Positions 22,301 through 33,665 are shown, counted from the stretch's first letter. The stretch: DNA of 60,000 bases from Strigamia acuminata (GCA_949358305.1 OX442317.1:16250491-16310490); one strand, 5' to 3'. Notes: generated by a model not told the origin, from the sequence alone. Translations and numbers: made by a program.

Positions 22301-23253
22301 TTCTGGTCGAGCTGGAGCGGGAGGAGCTTCTTTTGGCAGCGGATGTCGCGAAGGCAACGGACGCCGATCCGGTTTTGACACGTGTGGTGGCAGCGGTGCG
22401 CTCCGGGGACCCCCTTTTAATTAACAGCTTAAAAGATTTTGTAGTGAAATTTTATGAATTGACCATTGTGGCGGGAGTGCTGATGTGGGGCGATCGGGTC
22501 GTGATGCCGACCGCCTTGCGGCAGAAGATGCTGCGTTTGCTCCACGAGGGGCATCCCGGAGTGGTCACGATGAAGAAGCGCGCACGTAGCGTGGTTTGGT
22601 GGCCAGCCATGACCACACAGATTGTAACATTTGTACAGTCCTGTGCAGTTTGTGCACGGAACAGGATTTTGCCGCCGAGGGCAGTTCCAATTTCTTGGCC
22701 GCGTGCGGAAGAGCCATGGGCGAGGGTGCACGTGGATTATGCGGGACCCATCCAGAAGAAGATGGTTCTGGTGGTCGTTGATGCCTTTTCAGGGTGGGTG
22801 GAGGCGCGAGCGGTGACGACGGCTACCTCCGCCTCGACGATTTTAATTTTGCGTCGCATTTTTAGCTCGTTTGGCTTGCCACATTTGCTGGTAAGCGACA
22901 ACGGTCCCCAATTCGCGTCAAGAGAGTTCGCCTTATTTTTAGCCAAAAATGGCATTGACCACATCTTCTCCCCCCCGTATCATCCACAATCCAATGGCAC
23001 AGCGGAGCAGGCGGTCCGCTGGGTGAAGGACAAGCTGGCCAAATTCACCCAAGGAGACTTGGAGCTTAGACTCTTGAGGCTTATTCTGTTTCAACATGCG
23101 AACTATAGAAGTAGGAACAATGATACCCCAGCAATGAACTTTTTAGGGCGCCAGTTATTTACGCACATCGATCTGGTCCGCCCAAGAGTGGGTGTTGGCC
23201 TTTTTGTTCCCCGAGATAGTTTATTAGTTGTTTATTCTCGATGTTTACATTAA
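19390..23253 (+). CDS. Ty3/gypsy gag-pol polyprotein, one ORF, C-terminus cut
   Basis: Single frame (open from 19339; start chosen at the Met of MAQAAQPMLGNLP). Domains in order: Gag; a CCHC-like knuckle CFRCGGPHFVKDC (near 20180, with one residue fewer than usual before His); protease LLLDTGSELSIL (near 20530); RT with LLDMRHAYQQIPL and YLDD (near 21450); RNase H starting ATDASPFGVGAV (near 21890); integrase zinc site HEGHPG...CAVC (22540-22660) and catalytic residues in HVDYAGPI, VSDNGPQF and NGTAEQAVRW. The order PR-RT-RH-IN is that of Ty3/gypsy; a fused gag-pol with this integrase style recalls Mag or K02A2.6-like invertebrate elements. From 23205 the codons belong to an inserted copia LTR, so the integrase C-terminus and 3' LTR are lost. 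Confidence 0.9.
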   Translation: MAQAAQPMLGNLPTFKGTTWQEWLTWKETFVLFVSLNSVDKDKQVALLLTSVGTPMYDKIKRLVHPKEVANMDLDVLIAAVDLHFKTVDTPYMARQRFGAKKRKPGESVDTYIADLRVMAQRCNFLTKDEMDNAIVEQVVRGAKNPVLVQEILLNMPLSVLEVTKRAVAHEMAHMAAEGKEEALPVVESDSTPSTSAAVLQTSADFRRGGQRGRGRAFVPQRPAGSPAAVGGRGSGFQRPWHGRQESTRTQAGRLFKRDGTPVQCFRCGGPHFVKDCPYDPLFGPSGAPLPRTTGRLRGDWVRRTGEADQGCAMPSFPTDVDGASAGGAPEENWRQRRVPVNTLQEQEEEDFALFQLKSSRRRPPPLMVHAQLNTLDFDLLLDTGSELSILNVNDCNMLLSRGLIAMQDIRVTTTRLYAYQRQPVEVLGEVQVHLLIAGKLKFVKFIIVGKLGPSLVGRDLVSLFGWQTISNALMPNVYGTARGQLRDNVGESRGDLVGQLTTGRPGSQTDPRLKALLGRYQGVFKKGLGTDAVPKFFKPRPVPLPLRPAVAKEIDRLVAEGVFRPIQFAEWATPLVTVVKKDGSVRLCGDYRSTVNASLQPDPYPLPKISELLASIGRASFFSLLDMRHAYQQIPLSTRSAEIAAVNTEKGVMAVTRLPFGTMPSAGRFQRIIVMVLDGIVRIFIYLDDILIATWTLEEHFEVLEEVFKRLASKGLRLALEKCLFCKLKLDFLGFTVSERGVQPITSKIEAVVAILPPADVKQLRTFLGMVAFYAVFVHKLADFAAPLYELLCTNAIWSWNRRRQEAFDAIKRALTTALILTFYDLVRPLSIATDASPFGVGAVLAHIGQNDQELSVAYASRSLTKAEINYAQIDKEALAVVFAVKKFHVYLMGRAFVIFTDHKPLLGILGPDRPIPLVISLRMLGWALMLAAYEYRLVYRRGEQNQNADTLSRFPVEVAREEAEEWPLFLVELEREELLLAADVAKATDADPVLTRVVAAVRSGDPLLINSLKDFVVKFYELTIVAGVLMWGDRVVMPTALRQKMLRLLHEGHPGVVTMKKRARSVVWWPAMTTQIVTFVQSCAVCARNRILPPRAVPISWPRAEEPWARVHVDYAGPIQKKMVLVVVDAFSGWVEARAVTTATSASTILILRRIFSSFGLPHLLVSDNGPQFASREFALFLAKNGIDHIFSPPYHPQSNGTAEQAVRWVKDKLAKFTQGDLELRLLRLILFQHANYRSRNNDTPAMNFLGRQLFTHIDLVRPRVGVGLFVPRDSLLVVYSRCLH

Positions 23254-23493
23254 TGTTTGATTTCTATCTGTTTATTACTTAGTAAACATCGTTTCCTGAT
23301 GGATCATATGAGATCCCATAGTTTTGCTTTGTTTAGATTTCGTTTACCGGGTTTTGTTTAACCCGTGTCTGTATCTCGTTTTATCATTGCTTTTATTATT
23401 ACTTACGTTTTCCTGTTTTTCCCAAGATGAGTGTGCTTAATAAAGCTCCTATGGATTTTCAACTTTTGCCTCTTTATTTCCCTAAAATCTACA
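23205..23493 (+). repeat. 5' LTR of element 5
   Basis: Starts TGTTCCCCGAG where gypsy homology stops and ends CTACA directly before the primer site. An AATAAA lies at 23439-23444. 289 bp. Confidence 0.75.
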
Positions 23494-23506
23494 TGGTAGC
23501 AGAGGA
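23494..23506 (+). promoter_or_regulatory. Primer-binding site of element 5 (3' end of initiator tRNA-Met)
   Basis: TGGTAGCAGAGGA follows the LTR without a spacer and matches the complement of the 3' end of animal initiator tRNA(Met) over 13 bases. Confidence 0.82.
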
Positions 23507-24892
23507 CTAAGGTGTTTTCCATCACTGTGAGTTCAAATTTGTTGCTTTTGGCAGTTGCCAACATCGTTTTTCCCGTCAAATTTCGTCCGGGACATTGCTG
23601 CTCGTCGCTGATCGATTGCTCATTCCTGGAAAAATGGCCGACCTCGCATCTTCTCGCCTGCTTGCCCGACGATTTTGATGTTTTTTCACCGTTTTGCATC
23701 GGATTTCAACGCTGCAAATTTTCGTGGGTGTTCTGCAGGCTTTGTTGATGCATTGTGAGTACTTTTTAGAAGTGATTTCCGTTGATTTTCGCCGATGATC
23801 GACGCCAAAGTGTCCAATCGCGATGCGCCGAGTTACCGATGATTTTCGCCGCCCGATTCGACGTTTCTCATCGTGTTTTCATCAGTGTACGACTGAATTC
23901 TGCTTGTATTTAGCAGTATACGTGTTATTTACACGATTGTGAGTACTTTTCGTCGTATTTTTCGAGATTTTCCAGCCGTTTTTCATCGTTTTTGCGCCGT
24001 AAGCCCGTGGGCATTGCGAATATCTACGAGTTGGATTTTGCCGTGAATTTTCACCGTGTTTCGTGATTTTCATCAACACAGTGTTGTGCCAAGGATTTTT
24101 GGGATTGTATGCTTGTTTTCACAAGCATTGTGAGTACTTTTGAGTTGAATTTGTGTACTTTTTGCGATGGTTTCGGGTCAATTTTGTCCCGCACACGACT
24201 AGTGATGAGCGAACATTTCCATGATCGCCAACGTGTTAAATTGCCGTGTTTACTGCTTCGCATCGCTAAATTGTTTCATTTGATCATTCTTCTGATTATT
24301 TTATATATTTTTCAGACATTTTCTGCATTTTTCACGTCGATTTACGTGGAATTTTCATCGATTTTCGTCCAGAATTTTTCCGCACGACGAGTGCGAAGTG
24401 GCAGACGTTTGCCAGCCATTTTTCCGAGGTTTTTGCCGCAATTTATCCGCACACCGTGTGCGAGCAACGAGAATCTCCTTGCAAATTGTTTTATTTGCGC
24501 TTTTTCTACTTTATTTTTCCATTTCGCCTTCCCTGTCGAAATTATATTGTTACTTTTAAGTTCTTTTGGGGGACCCGGTTTAGGATCCTGGAATTAATTC
24601 TGCAGAAGTTTAATTATTTTTGCAGATTTAATTCCTTGCCTTGGTCATTGCACTTTGACCATTGTATTTATTTTGCCGTGCCCGACAGTGGGGTATCCGG
24701 GGGCCACAGGGCCATTATTTCCCGACAACTCCTTAACGGCCACTGTTTAGACGGGTTAACTAGTAACCTGTATAGCCCATTCGTTGGATATCCGCCTCGA
24801 ACATCGTCAACGGTTCCCTTGCGCGTAATTGCATTTTTCTTTGCCACGGTCGACATTTTTCAAAGTGACACCGCTCTTCATTACCGCTCGAG
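23507..24892 (+). other. Long leader of element 5 with threefold repeat
   Basis: 1.4 kb without a credible gene, unusually long for a copia leader. GATTGTGAGTACTTTT-like segments recur at about 23755, 23939 and 24130, 184 and 191 bases apart, each with a GTGAGT that could serve as a splice donor. Rich in TTTTCGCCGAT-like words. Confidence 0.6.
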
Positions 24893-25325
24893 ATGGCTGG
24901 ATCCGACAAGGCAACCACGCATCATTTCTCCATCGCACGGCTAAATGCGGACAATTACGAGTCCTGGTCTCGCAACATCCAGTTTTTGTTGCTCGAGAAA
25001 GGTGTCGATCAGTTTATCGACGAGAAACCTCCCGTGAAGAACGATGCGTGGGACGATACTCGCAAACAGCTGCATGATGACCGCTCCAAACGTGCAAAAG
25101 CCTTGCTTGGCTTATTTGTTGAGCCACAATATCAGGACATCGTTCTCGCTGCCGACACCGCTCGTGACGCCTGGGTTGCTTTGAAAGCGACATTTCAACC
25201 GACTTCACTTGCCCGAATTGCGAAACTCCGACGTGATTTCCTCATGATGCGATTACTTCCAAATGAAGATATGTCAGTCTTCGTAAGCCGGGTTACCAAA
25301 GCCCGTGCGGTTTTAGTTGAATTGG
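24893..25325 (+). CDS. Copia element 5 gag, N-terminal part, runs into gap
   Basis: Starts at MAGSDKATTHHF. Typical copia Gag: LNADNYESWSRNIQFLL, then DAWVALKATFQ, SLARIAKLRRDFLMMRLL and DMSVFVSRVTKAR. The same order of blocks occurs in Gag of elements 1-3. The frame enters 200 unknown bases after about 144 residues; what lies beyond is unrelated satellite, so the remaining polyprotein is missing from this assembly. Confidence 0.85.
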
Positions 25326-25525
25326 NNNNNNNNNNNNNNNNNNNNNNNNNNNNNNNNNNNNNNNNNNNNNNNNNNNNNNNNNNNNNNNNNNNNNNNNNNN
25401 NNNNNNNNNNNNNNNNNNNNNNNNNNNNNNNNNNNNNNNNNNNNNNNNNNNNNNNNNNNNNNNNNNNNNNNNNNNNNNNNNNNNNNNNNNNNNNNNNNNN
25501 NNNNNNNNNNNNNNNNNNNNNNNNN
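25326..25525. other. Assembly gap (200 N)
   Basis: Exactly 200 unknown bases, probably an arbitrary gap size. Left is copia gag, right is palindromic satellite, so the two sides need not be adjacent in the genome. Confidence 0.99.
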
Positions 25526-27060
25526 CGAGCGAGTGGAAATCATCGACCATCTCGAATACGACTCGAATACGATTCGAATACATCTCGAATACATCTCGAA
25601 TACGAGTCGTACGAGTCAAAGTCCGGGAACGGGTCATCGACTATCTCGTATTCGACTCGAAAACGAGTCGAATACGATTTCGCGTTGAAGAAGGGCAAAA
25701 CTCGTATTCGACTCGAAAACGAGTCGAATACGATTTCGCGTTGAAGAAGGGCAAAACTCGTATTCGACTCGAAAACGAGTCGAATACGATTTCGCGTTGA
25801 AGAAGGGCAAAACTCGTATTCGACTCGAAAACGAGTCGAATACGATTTCGCGTTGAAGAAGGGCAAAACTCGTATTCGACTCGAAAACGAGTCGAATACG
25901 ATTTCGCGTTGAAGAAGGGCAAAACTCGTATTCGACTCGAAAACGAGTCGAATACGATTTCGCGTTGAAGAAGGGCAAAACTCGTATTCGACTCGAAAAC
26001 GAGTCGAATACAATTTTGCGTTGAAAAAGGACAAAAATCGTATTCGATTCGCTTTCGAATCGAATACGAGTTTTGTCCTTTTTCAACGCTTGGGAAAAGG
26101 ACTCGAATGCGCCTCCACGTTGCAATGCGCATTTGTGTAAACGATGATGGAATCCCCTGCTTAAATACTGGCTATCGCGTCACGTAACAGCAACGTGCCA
26201 CGTCACGTAATTGCAACGTGCCGCGCTATGCCACACAATGTGCCGCCGCGATAGGCCATTGAACCCGAATGTGTGTGATGCGAAACGCGCGAGTACGCGC
26301 GCGGAGAACGCGCGGCAATGCTAGCAACAGGAGCGCAACTGCCCAAGAAATTGCTCAACAATAAAAGGCACGTGGAAGCACGTGCCTGAAACAATAGGCA
26401 CTTCAAATAAAGTTATTGTTAAAAAACGGGCTTGAAAACCAACAATTACACAATAATTAAGGGGCAAGAAATGAACTTTGCTGCAATGCAAAGTTCTCAA
26501 AATACAGAGAAATGAAAGTTACACTTGTATAAAGAATTGACAATGTTTGAAACCAATAAAAACTACAAAAACACACTTGTAAAAAACCCAAAACAACCCC
26601 CAGAATGAATTATTTGACTCAAATTAACCCTAAAACAGTCTTGGAGGTCGTGCAGACGACAGAGTCGGATCGGAAGGTTGCTAAAACCTGACGCCAAAAC
26701 TAGCAATGGGACAGCTAGTTAGAAAACAGCTTTTTCATCAATCATGAACGCTGAAAACCTCACCCAGGGGTAGAAAATGATGGAGAGAACGTTTTCGCCA
26801 TCTAAAACGGTCTAAAACGGGTCTAAAATGCCTAAACCGGCGCCTGGAACGTGGCGCAGTTGTTGGGTCAAATATTGTCAAAAATCAGTGGAAATTTGTC
26901 AAATATAGGCAAAAATCTGCTGAAATTTGTCAAAAATTGACCAAATTCCGTGCAAGTTTTGCAAGTTTTGTGCGCATCAAGCCATGCGCGCCTATACTAT
27001 TGCACGAGCGCATTGACGCGTGATGAAAACCGACCACGTTTACGAAGTGAATTCGAGCTA
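25526..27060 (+). repeat. Left arm of 1.5-kb inverted repeat
   Basis: Mirrors 36181-37715. Position x in this arm pairs with 63241 minus x at every place checked (25526, 26161, 27051), so there are no net length differences over 1.5 kb. Contains the 56-bp palindromic array, a unique promoter-like stretch with CTTAAATACTGGC (26159-26171) and the first, shorter unit of the tandem array. Confidence 0.9.
25640..26032 (+). repeat. 56-bp palindromic tandem repeat, left array
   Basis: About six to seven head-to-tail units of 56 bp (TTGAAGAAGG at 25685, 25741 and 25797). Each has an inverted repeat, ATTCGACTCG facing CGAGTCGAAT around AAAA, plus a spacer CGCGTTGAAGAAGGGCAAAA. Open in several frames because it has no stops, but 56 is not a multiple of three, so it is not a protein repeat. 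Confidence 0.92.
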
Positions 27061-30000
27061 CAAAAGTATCGAGTCGCCATTCTATGATGGAAAAAAAAAA
27101 TTAAGTGTAAACAAACAAAATAAAAACTTTAATATACAAGAAACGTACAATTCCACTCAACTTTGTTTCAAATTTTATTTATTGGATCATTGAAAATAAA
27201 CAGTAGTGTTGTGCACTGTACGCTTAAGTGTATACCGGCGATGCGTTGTTTTGTGGTGGGGATTTGCCTCGATAATTGATCTTTTCTCTTTGTTTGCAAT
27301 ATTTTTTTGGCCTTTTTTGTTGATTTTTCGGTTTGAAATTGTTTTTTTCCGGTGTAATTTAAGTGGTGGAAGGTTGTTGGCGTGTGTTGAGGGTAATTTT
27401 GGCGGTTTTTGGGTCGGGATTAGTGTTTTCTGCGATTTTTGATCGGTATTTGGGGTTTGATGCAGCGGATAGCGCATGCGAATCGCCGTCGACCGTAGCA
27501 TTAGCAATTGCAACCTGCCGCGCTATGCCACACAATGTGCCGCCGCGATAGGCCATCGAATCCGAATGTGTGTGATGCGAAACGCGAGTACGCGCGCGGA
27601 GAACGCGCGGCAATGCTAGCAACAGGAGCGCAACTGCCCAAGAAATTGCTCAACAATAAAAGGCACGTGGAAGCACGTGCCTGAAACAATAGGCACTTCA
27701 AATAAAGTTATTGTTAAAAAACGGGCTTGAAAACCAACAATTACACAATAATTAAGGGGCAAGAAATGAACTTTGCTGCAATGCAAAGTTCTCAAAATAC
27801 AGAGAAATGAAAGTTACACTTGTATAAAGAATTGACAATGTTTGAAACCAATAAAAACTACAAAAACACACTTGTAAAAAACCCAAAACAACCCCCAGAA
27901 TGAATTATTTGACTCAAATTAACCCTAAAACGGTCTTGGAGGTCGTGCAGACGACAGAGTCGGATCGGAAGGTTGCTAAAACCTGACGCCAAAACTAGCA
28001 ATGGGACAGCTAGTTAGAAAACAGCTTTTTCATCAATCATGAACGCTGAAAACCTCACCCAGGGGTAGAAAATGATGGAGAGAACGTTTTCGCCATCTAA
28101 AACGGTCTAAAACGGGTCTAAAATGCCTAAACCGGCACCTGGAACGTGGCGCAGTTGTTGGGTCAAATATTGTCAAAAATCAGTGAAAATTTGTCAAATA
28201 CTGGCAAAAATCTGCTGAAATTTGTCAAAAATTGCCAAATTTTGGCGCAAGTTACGTGAGGTTTGCGCGCATCCAACTATGACGAAAAATCCATGCGTGT
28301 GCACGCGCGATTTACTGGCGCGTTGGAAGCGTTAAAATAAATTTTTCCAATATCTAACACAATTTGCACCGAATTATGGCAATTTTTGACAAATTTACAT
28401 GGATTTTTGCCAGTATTTGACAAATTTCCACGGATTTTTGACAATATTTGACAAATTCCAGACAAATTTCAGACAAATTTCAATTAATTTTTGAAATTTT
28501 ATGAGAAATTTCAGCAAATGTTTGAGGATTGAGGAAATCTTCTGAAATTTGTCAAATATAGGCAAAAATCTTCTGAAATTTGTCAAATACAGGCAAAAAT
28601 CTGCTGAAATTTGTCAAAAATTGCCCAAATTCCGTGCAAGTTTTGCAAGTTTTGCGCGCATCAAATCGTATGCGCGCCTATACTATTGCACGAGCGCATT
28701 GACGCGTGATGAACACCGACCACGTTTACGAAGTGAATTCGAGCTACAAAAGTATCGAGTCGCCATTCTATAATGGAAAAAAAAAATTAAGTGTAAACAA
28801 ACAAAATAAAAACTTTAATATACAAGAAACGTACAATTCCACTCAACTTTGTTTCAAATTTTATTTATTGGATCATTGAAAATAAACAGTAGTGTTGTGC
28901 ACTGTACGCTTAAGTGTATACCGGCGATGCGTTGTTTTGTGGTGGGGATTTGCCTCGATAATTGATCTTTTCTCTTTGTTTGCAATATTTTTTTGGCCTT
29001 TTTTGTTGATTTTTCGGTTTGAAATTGTTTTTTTCCGGTGTAATTTAAGTGGTGGAAGGTTGTTGGCGTGTGTTGAGGGTAATTTTGGCGGTTTTTGGGT
29101 CGGGATTAGTGTTTTCTGCGATTTTTTATCGGTATTTGGGGTTTGATGCAGCGGATAGCGCATGCGAATCGCCGTCGACCGTAGCATTAGCAATTGCAAC
29201 GTGCCGCGCTATGCCACACAATGTGCCGCCGCGATATGCCATCGAATCCGAATGTGTGTGATGCGAAACGCGAGTACGCGCGCGGAGAACGCGCGGCAAT
29301 GCTAGCAACAGGAGCGCAACTGCCCAAGAAATTGCTCAACAATAAAAGGCACGTGCCTGAAACAATAGGCACTTCAAATAAAGTTATTGTTAAAAAACGG
29401 GCTTGAAAACCAACAATTACACAATAATTAAGGGGCAAGAAATGAACTTTGCTGCAATGCAAAGTTCTCAAAATACAGAGAAATGAAAGTTACACTTGTA
29501 TAAAGAATTGACAATGTTTGAAACCAATAAAAACTACAAAAACACACTTGTAAAAAACCCAAAACAACCCCCAGAATGAATTATTTGACTCAAATTAACC
29601 CTAAAACGGTCTTGGAGGTCGTGCAGACGACAGAGTCGGATCGGAAGGTTGCTAAAACCTGACGCCAAAACTAGCAATGGGACAGCTAGTTAGAAAACAG
29701 CTTTTTCATCAATCATGAACGCTGAAAACCTCACCCAGGGGTAGAAAATGATGGAGAGAACGTTTTCGCCATCTAAAACGGTCTAAAACGGGTCTAAAAT
29801 GCCTAAACCGGCGCCTGGAACGTGGCGCAGTTGTTGGGTCAAATATTGTCAAAAATCAGTGGAAATTTGTCAAATACTGGCAAAAATCTGCTGAAATTTG
29901 TCAAAAATTGCCAAATTTTGGCGCAAGTTACGTGAGGTTTGCGCGCATCCAACTATGACGAAAAATCCATGCGTGTGCACGCGCGATTTACTGGCGCGTT

Positions 30001-33000
30001 GGAAGCGTTAAAATAAATTTTTCCAATTCATATTTGCCGAATTTTGCAATTTGAATTATGGATTTTTGCCAGTATTTGACAAGATTTCACGGATGTATTT
30101 GACAATATTTGACGATTTTCCAGACAAATTTCAGACAAATTTCCAATATTTTTGAAATTTGATTATGAGAAATTTCAGCAAATGTTTGAGGATTGAGGAA
30201 ATCTTCTGAAATTTGTCAAATATAGGCAAAAATCTTCTGAAATTTGTCAAATACAGGCAAAAATCTGCTGAAATTTGTCAAAAATTGCCCAAATTCCGTG
30301 CAAGTTTTGCAAGTTTTGCGCGCATCAAATCGTATGCGCGCCTATACTATTGCACGAGCGCATTGACGCGTGATGAACACCGACCACGTTTACGAAGTGA
30401 ATTCGAGCTACAAAAGTATCGAGTCGCCATTCTATGATGGAAAAAAAAAATTAAGTGTAAACAAACAAAATAAAAACTTTAATATACAAGAAACGTACAA
30501 TTCCACTCAACTTTGTTTCAAATTTTATTTATTGGATCATTGAAAATAAACAGTAGTGTTGTGCACTGTACGCTTAAGTGTATACCGGCGATGCGTTGTT
30601 TTGTGGTGGGGATTTGCCTCGATAATTGATCTTTTCTCTTTGTTTGCAATATTTTTTTGGCCTTTTTTGTTGATTTTTCGGTTTGAAATTGTTTTTTTCC
30701 GGTGTAATTTAAGTGGTGGAAGGTTGTTGGCGTGTGTTGAGGGTAATTTTGGCGGTTTTTGGGTCGGGATTAGTGTTTTCTGCGATTTTTTATCGGTATT
30801 TGGGGTTTGATGCAGCGGATAGCGCATGCGAATCGCCGTCGACCGTAGCATTAGCAATTGCAACGTGCCGCGCTATGCCACACAATGTGCCGCCGCGATA
30901 TGCCATCGAATCCGAATGTGTGTGATGCGAAACGCGAGTACGCGCGCGGAGAACGCGCGGCAATGCTAGCAACAGGAGCGCAACTGCCCAAGAAATTGCT
31001 CAACAATAAAAGGCACGTGGAAGCACGTGCCTGAAACAATAGGCACTTCAAATAAAGTTATTGTTAAAAAACGGGCTTGAAAACCAACAATTACACAATA
31101 ATTAAGGGGCAAGAAATGAACTTTGCTGCAATGCAAAGTTCTCAAAATACAGAGAAATGAAAGTTACACTTGTATAAAGAATTGACAATGTTTGAAACCA
31201 ATAAAAACTACAAAAACACACTTGTAAAAAACCCAAAACAACCCCCAGAATGAATTATTTGACTCAAATTAACCCTAAAACGGTCTTGGAGGTCGTGCAG
31301 ACGACAGAGTCGGATCGGAAGGTTGCTAAAGCCTGACGCCAAAACTAGCAATGGGACAGCTAGTTAGAAAACAGCTTTTTCATCAATCATGAACGCTGAA
31401 AACCTCACCCAGGGGTAGAAAATGATGGAGAGAACGTTTTCGCCATCTAAAACGGTCTAAAACGGGTCTAAAATGCCTAAACCGGCACCTGGAACGTGGC
31501 GCAGTTGTTGGGTCAAATATTGTCAAAAATCAGTGGAAATTTGTCAAATACTGGCAAAAATCTGCTGAAATTTGTCAAAAATTGCCAAATTTTGGCGCAA
31601 GTTACGTGAGGTTTGCGCGCATCCAACTATGACGAAAAATCCATGCGTGTGCACGCGCGATTTACTGGCGCGTTGGAAGCGTTAAAATAAATTTTTCCAA
31701 TATCTAACACAATTTGCACCGAATTATGGCAATTTTTGACAAATTTACATGGATTTTTGCCAGTATTTTACAAATTTCCACGGATTTTTGACAATATTTG
31801 ACAAATTCCAGACAAATTTCAGACAAATTTCAATTAATTTTTGAAATTTTATGAGAAATTTCAGCAAATGTTTGAGGATTGAGGAAATCTTCTGAAATTT
31901 GTCAAATATAGGCAAAAATCTTCTGAAATTTGTCAAATACAGGCAAAAATCTGCTGAAATTTGTCAAAAATTGCCCAAATTCCGTGCAAGTTTTGCAAGT
32001 TTTGCGCGCATCAAATCGTATGCGCGCCTATACTATTGCACGAGCGCATTGACGCGTGATGAACACCGACCACGTTTACGAAGTGAATTCGAGCTACAAA
32101 AGTATCGAGTCGCCATTCTATGATGGAAAAAAAAAATTAAGTGTAAACAAACAAAATAAAAACTTTAATATACAAGAAACGTACAATTCCACTCAACTTT
32201 GTTTCAAATTTTATTTATTGGATCATTGAAAATAAACAGTAGTGTTGTGCACTGTACGCTTAAGTGTATACCGGCGATGCGTTGTTTTGTGGTGGGGATT
32301 TGCCTCGATAATTGATCTTTTCTCTTTGTTTGCAATATTTTTTTGGCCTTTTTTGTTGATTTTTCGGTTTGAAATTGTTTTTTTCCGGTGTAATGTAAGT
32401 GGTGGAAGGTTGTTGGCGTGTGTTGAGGGTAATTTTGGCGGTTTTTGGGTCGGGATTAGTGTTTTCTGCGATTTTTTATCGGTATTTGGGGTTTGATGCA
32501 GCGGATAGCGCATGCGAAACGCCGTCGACCGTAGCATTAGCAATTGCAACGTGCCGCGCTATGCCACACAATGTGCCGCCGCGATATGCCATCGAATCCG
32601 AATGTGTGTGATGCGAAACGCGAGTACGCGCGCGGAGAACGCGCGGCAATGCTAGCAACAGGAGCGCAACTGCCCAAGAAATTGCTCAACAATAAAAGGC
32701 ACGTGCCTGAAACAATAGGCACTTCAAATAAAGTTATTGTTAAAAAATGGGCCTGAAAACCAACAATTACACAATAATTAAGGGGCAAGAAATGAACTTT
32801 GCTGCAATGCAAAGTTCTCAAAATACAGAGAAATGAAAGTTACACTTGTATAAAGAATTGACAATGTTTGAAACCAATAAAAACTACAAAAACACACTTG
32901 TAAAAAACCCAAAACAACCCCCAGAATGAATTATTTGACTCAAATTAACCCTAAAACGGTCTTGGAGGTCGTGCAGACGACAGAGTCGGATCGGAAGGTT

Positions 33001-33665
33001 GCTAAAACCTGACGCCAAAACTAGCAATGGGACAGCTAGTTAGAAAACAGCTTTTTCATCAATCATGAACGCTGAAAACCTCACCCAGGGGTAGAAAATG
33101 ATGGAGAGAACGTTTTCGCCATCTAAAACGGTCTAAAACGGGTCTAAAATGCCTAAACCGGCGCCTGGAACGTGGCGCAGTTGTTGGGTCAAATATTGTC
33201 AAAAATCAGTGGAAATTTGTCAAATACTGGCAAAAATCTGCTGAAATTTGTCAAAAATTGCCAAATTTTGGCGCAAGTTACGTGAGGTTTGCGCGCATCC
33301 AACTATGACGAAAAATCCACGCGTGTGCACGCGCGATTTACTGGCGCGTTGGAAGCGTTAAAATAAATTTTTCCAATATCTAACACAATTTGCACCGAAT
33401 TATGGCAATTTTTGACAAATTTACATGGATTTTTGCCAGTATTTGACAAATTTCCACGGATTTTTGACAATATTTGACACATTCAAGACAAATTTCAGAC
33501 AGATTTCAATTAATTTTAGAAAATGTTTGAGAAATATCAGCAAATGTTTGAGGATTGAGGAAATCTGCTGAAATTTGTCAAATATAGACAAAAATCTGCT
33601 GAAATTTGTCAAATATAGACAAAAATCTGCTGAAATTTGTAAAAAATTGCCCAAATTCGGTGCAA
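26203..33665 (+). repeat. 1.68-kb tandem repeat array, five units
   Basis: The same junction recurs at 26203, 27501, 29187, 30851 and 32537, giving units of 1298, 1686, 1664, 1686 and about 1129 bp (first internally shorter, last truncated). Each unit has a CACGTG hairpin or its deleted form, AATAAA motifs, a GCGCGC-rich stretch, ACTAGC/GCTAGT hairpin, repeats of AAATTTGTCAAATA in both orientations, and a T-rich tract. No unit has a protein frame I would accept. Confidence 0.92.

Larger units (their letters stand above)
23205..25325 (+). mobile_element. Copia element 5, 5' part up to assembly gap
   Basis: LTR (23205-23493), initiator-tRNA(Met) primer site, a 1.4-kb leader and the first 144 codons of gag, then unsequenced bases. 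It interrupts the integrase of the gypsy element. No pol or 3' LTR is seen beyond the gap, where satellite DNA begins. Confidence 0.8.

Noticed and set aside
25640-26032. CRISPR-like array of palindromic repeats
   Set aside because: The spacers between palindromes are identical in every unit and the setting is eukaryotic; it is a simple tandem repeat.
25526-26034. Long ORFs over the 56-bp repeats on both strands
   Set aside because: The repeat has no stops in any frame but a period that is not a multiple of three, and identical ORFs occur in inverted copies; this is satellite DNA.
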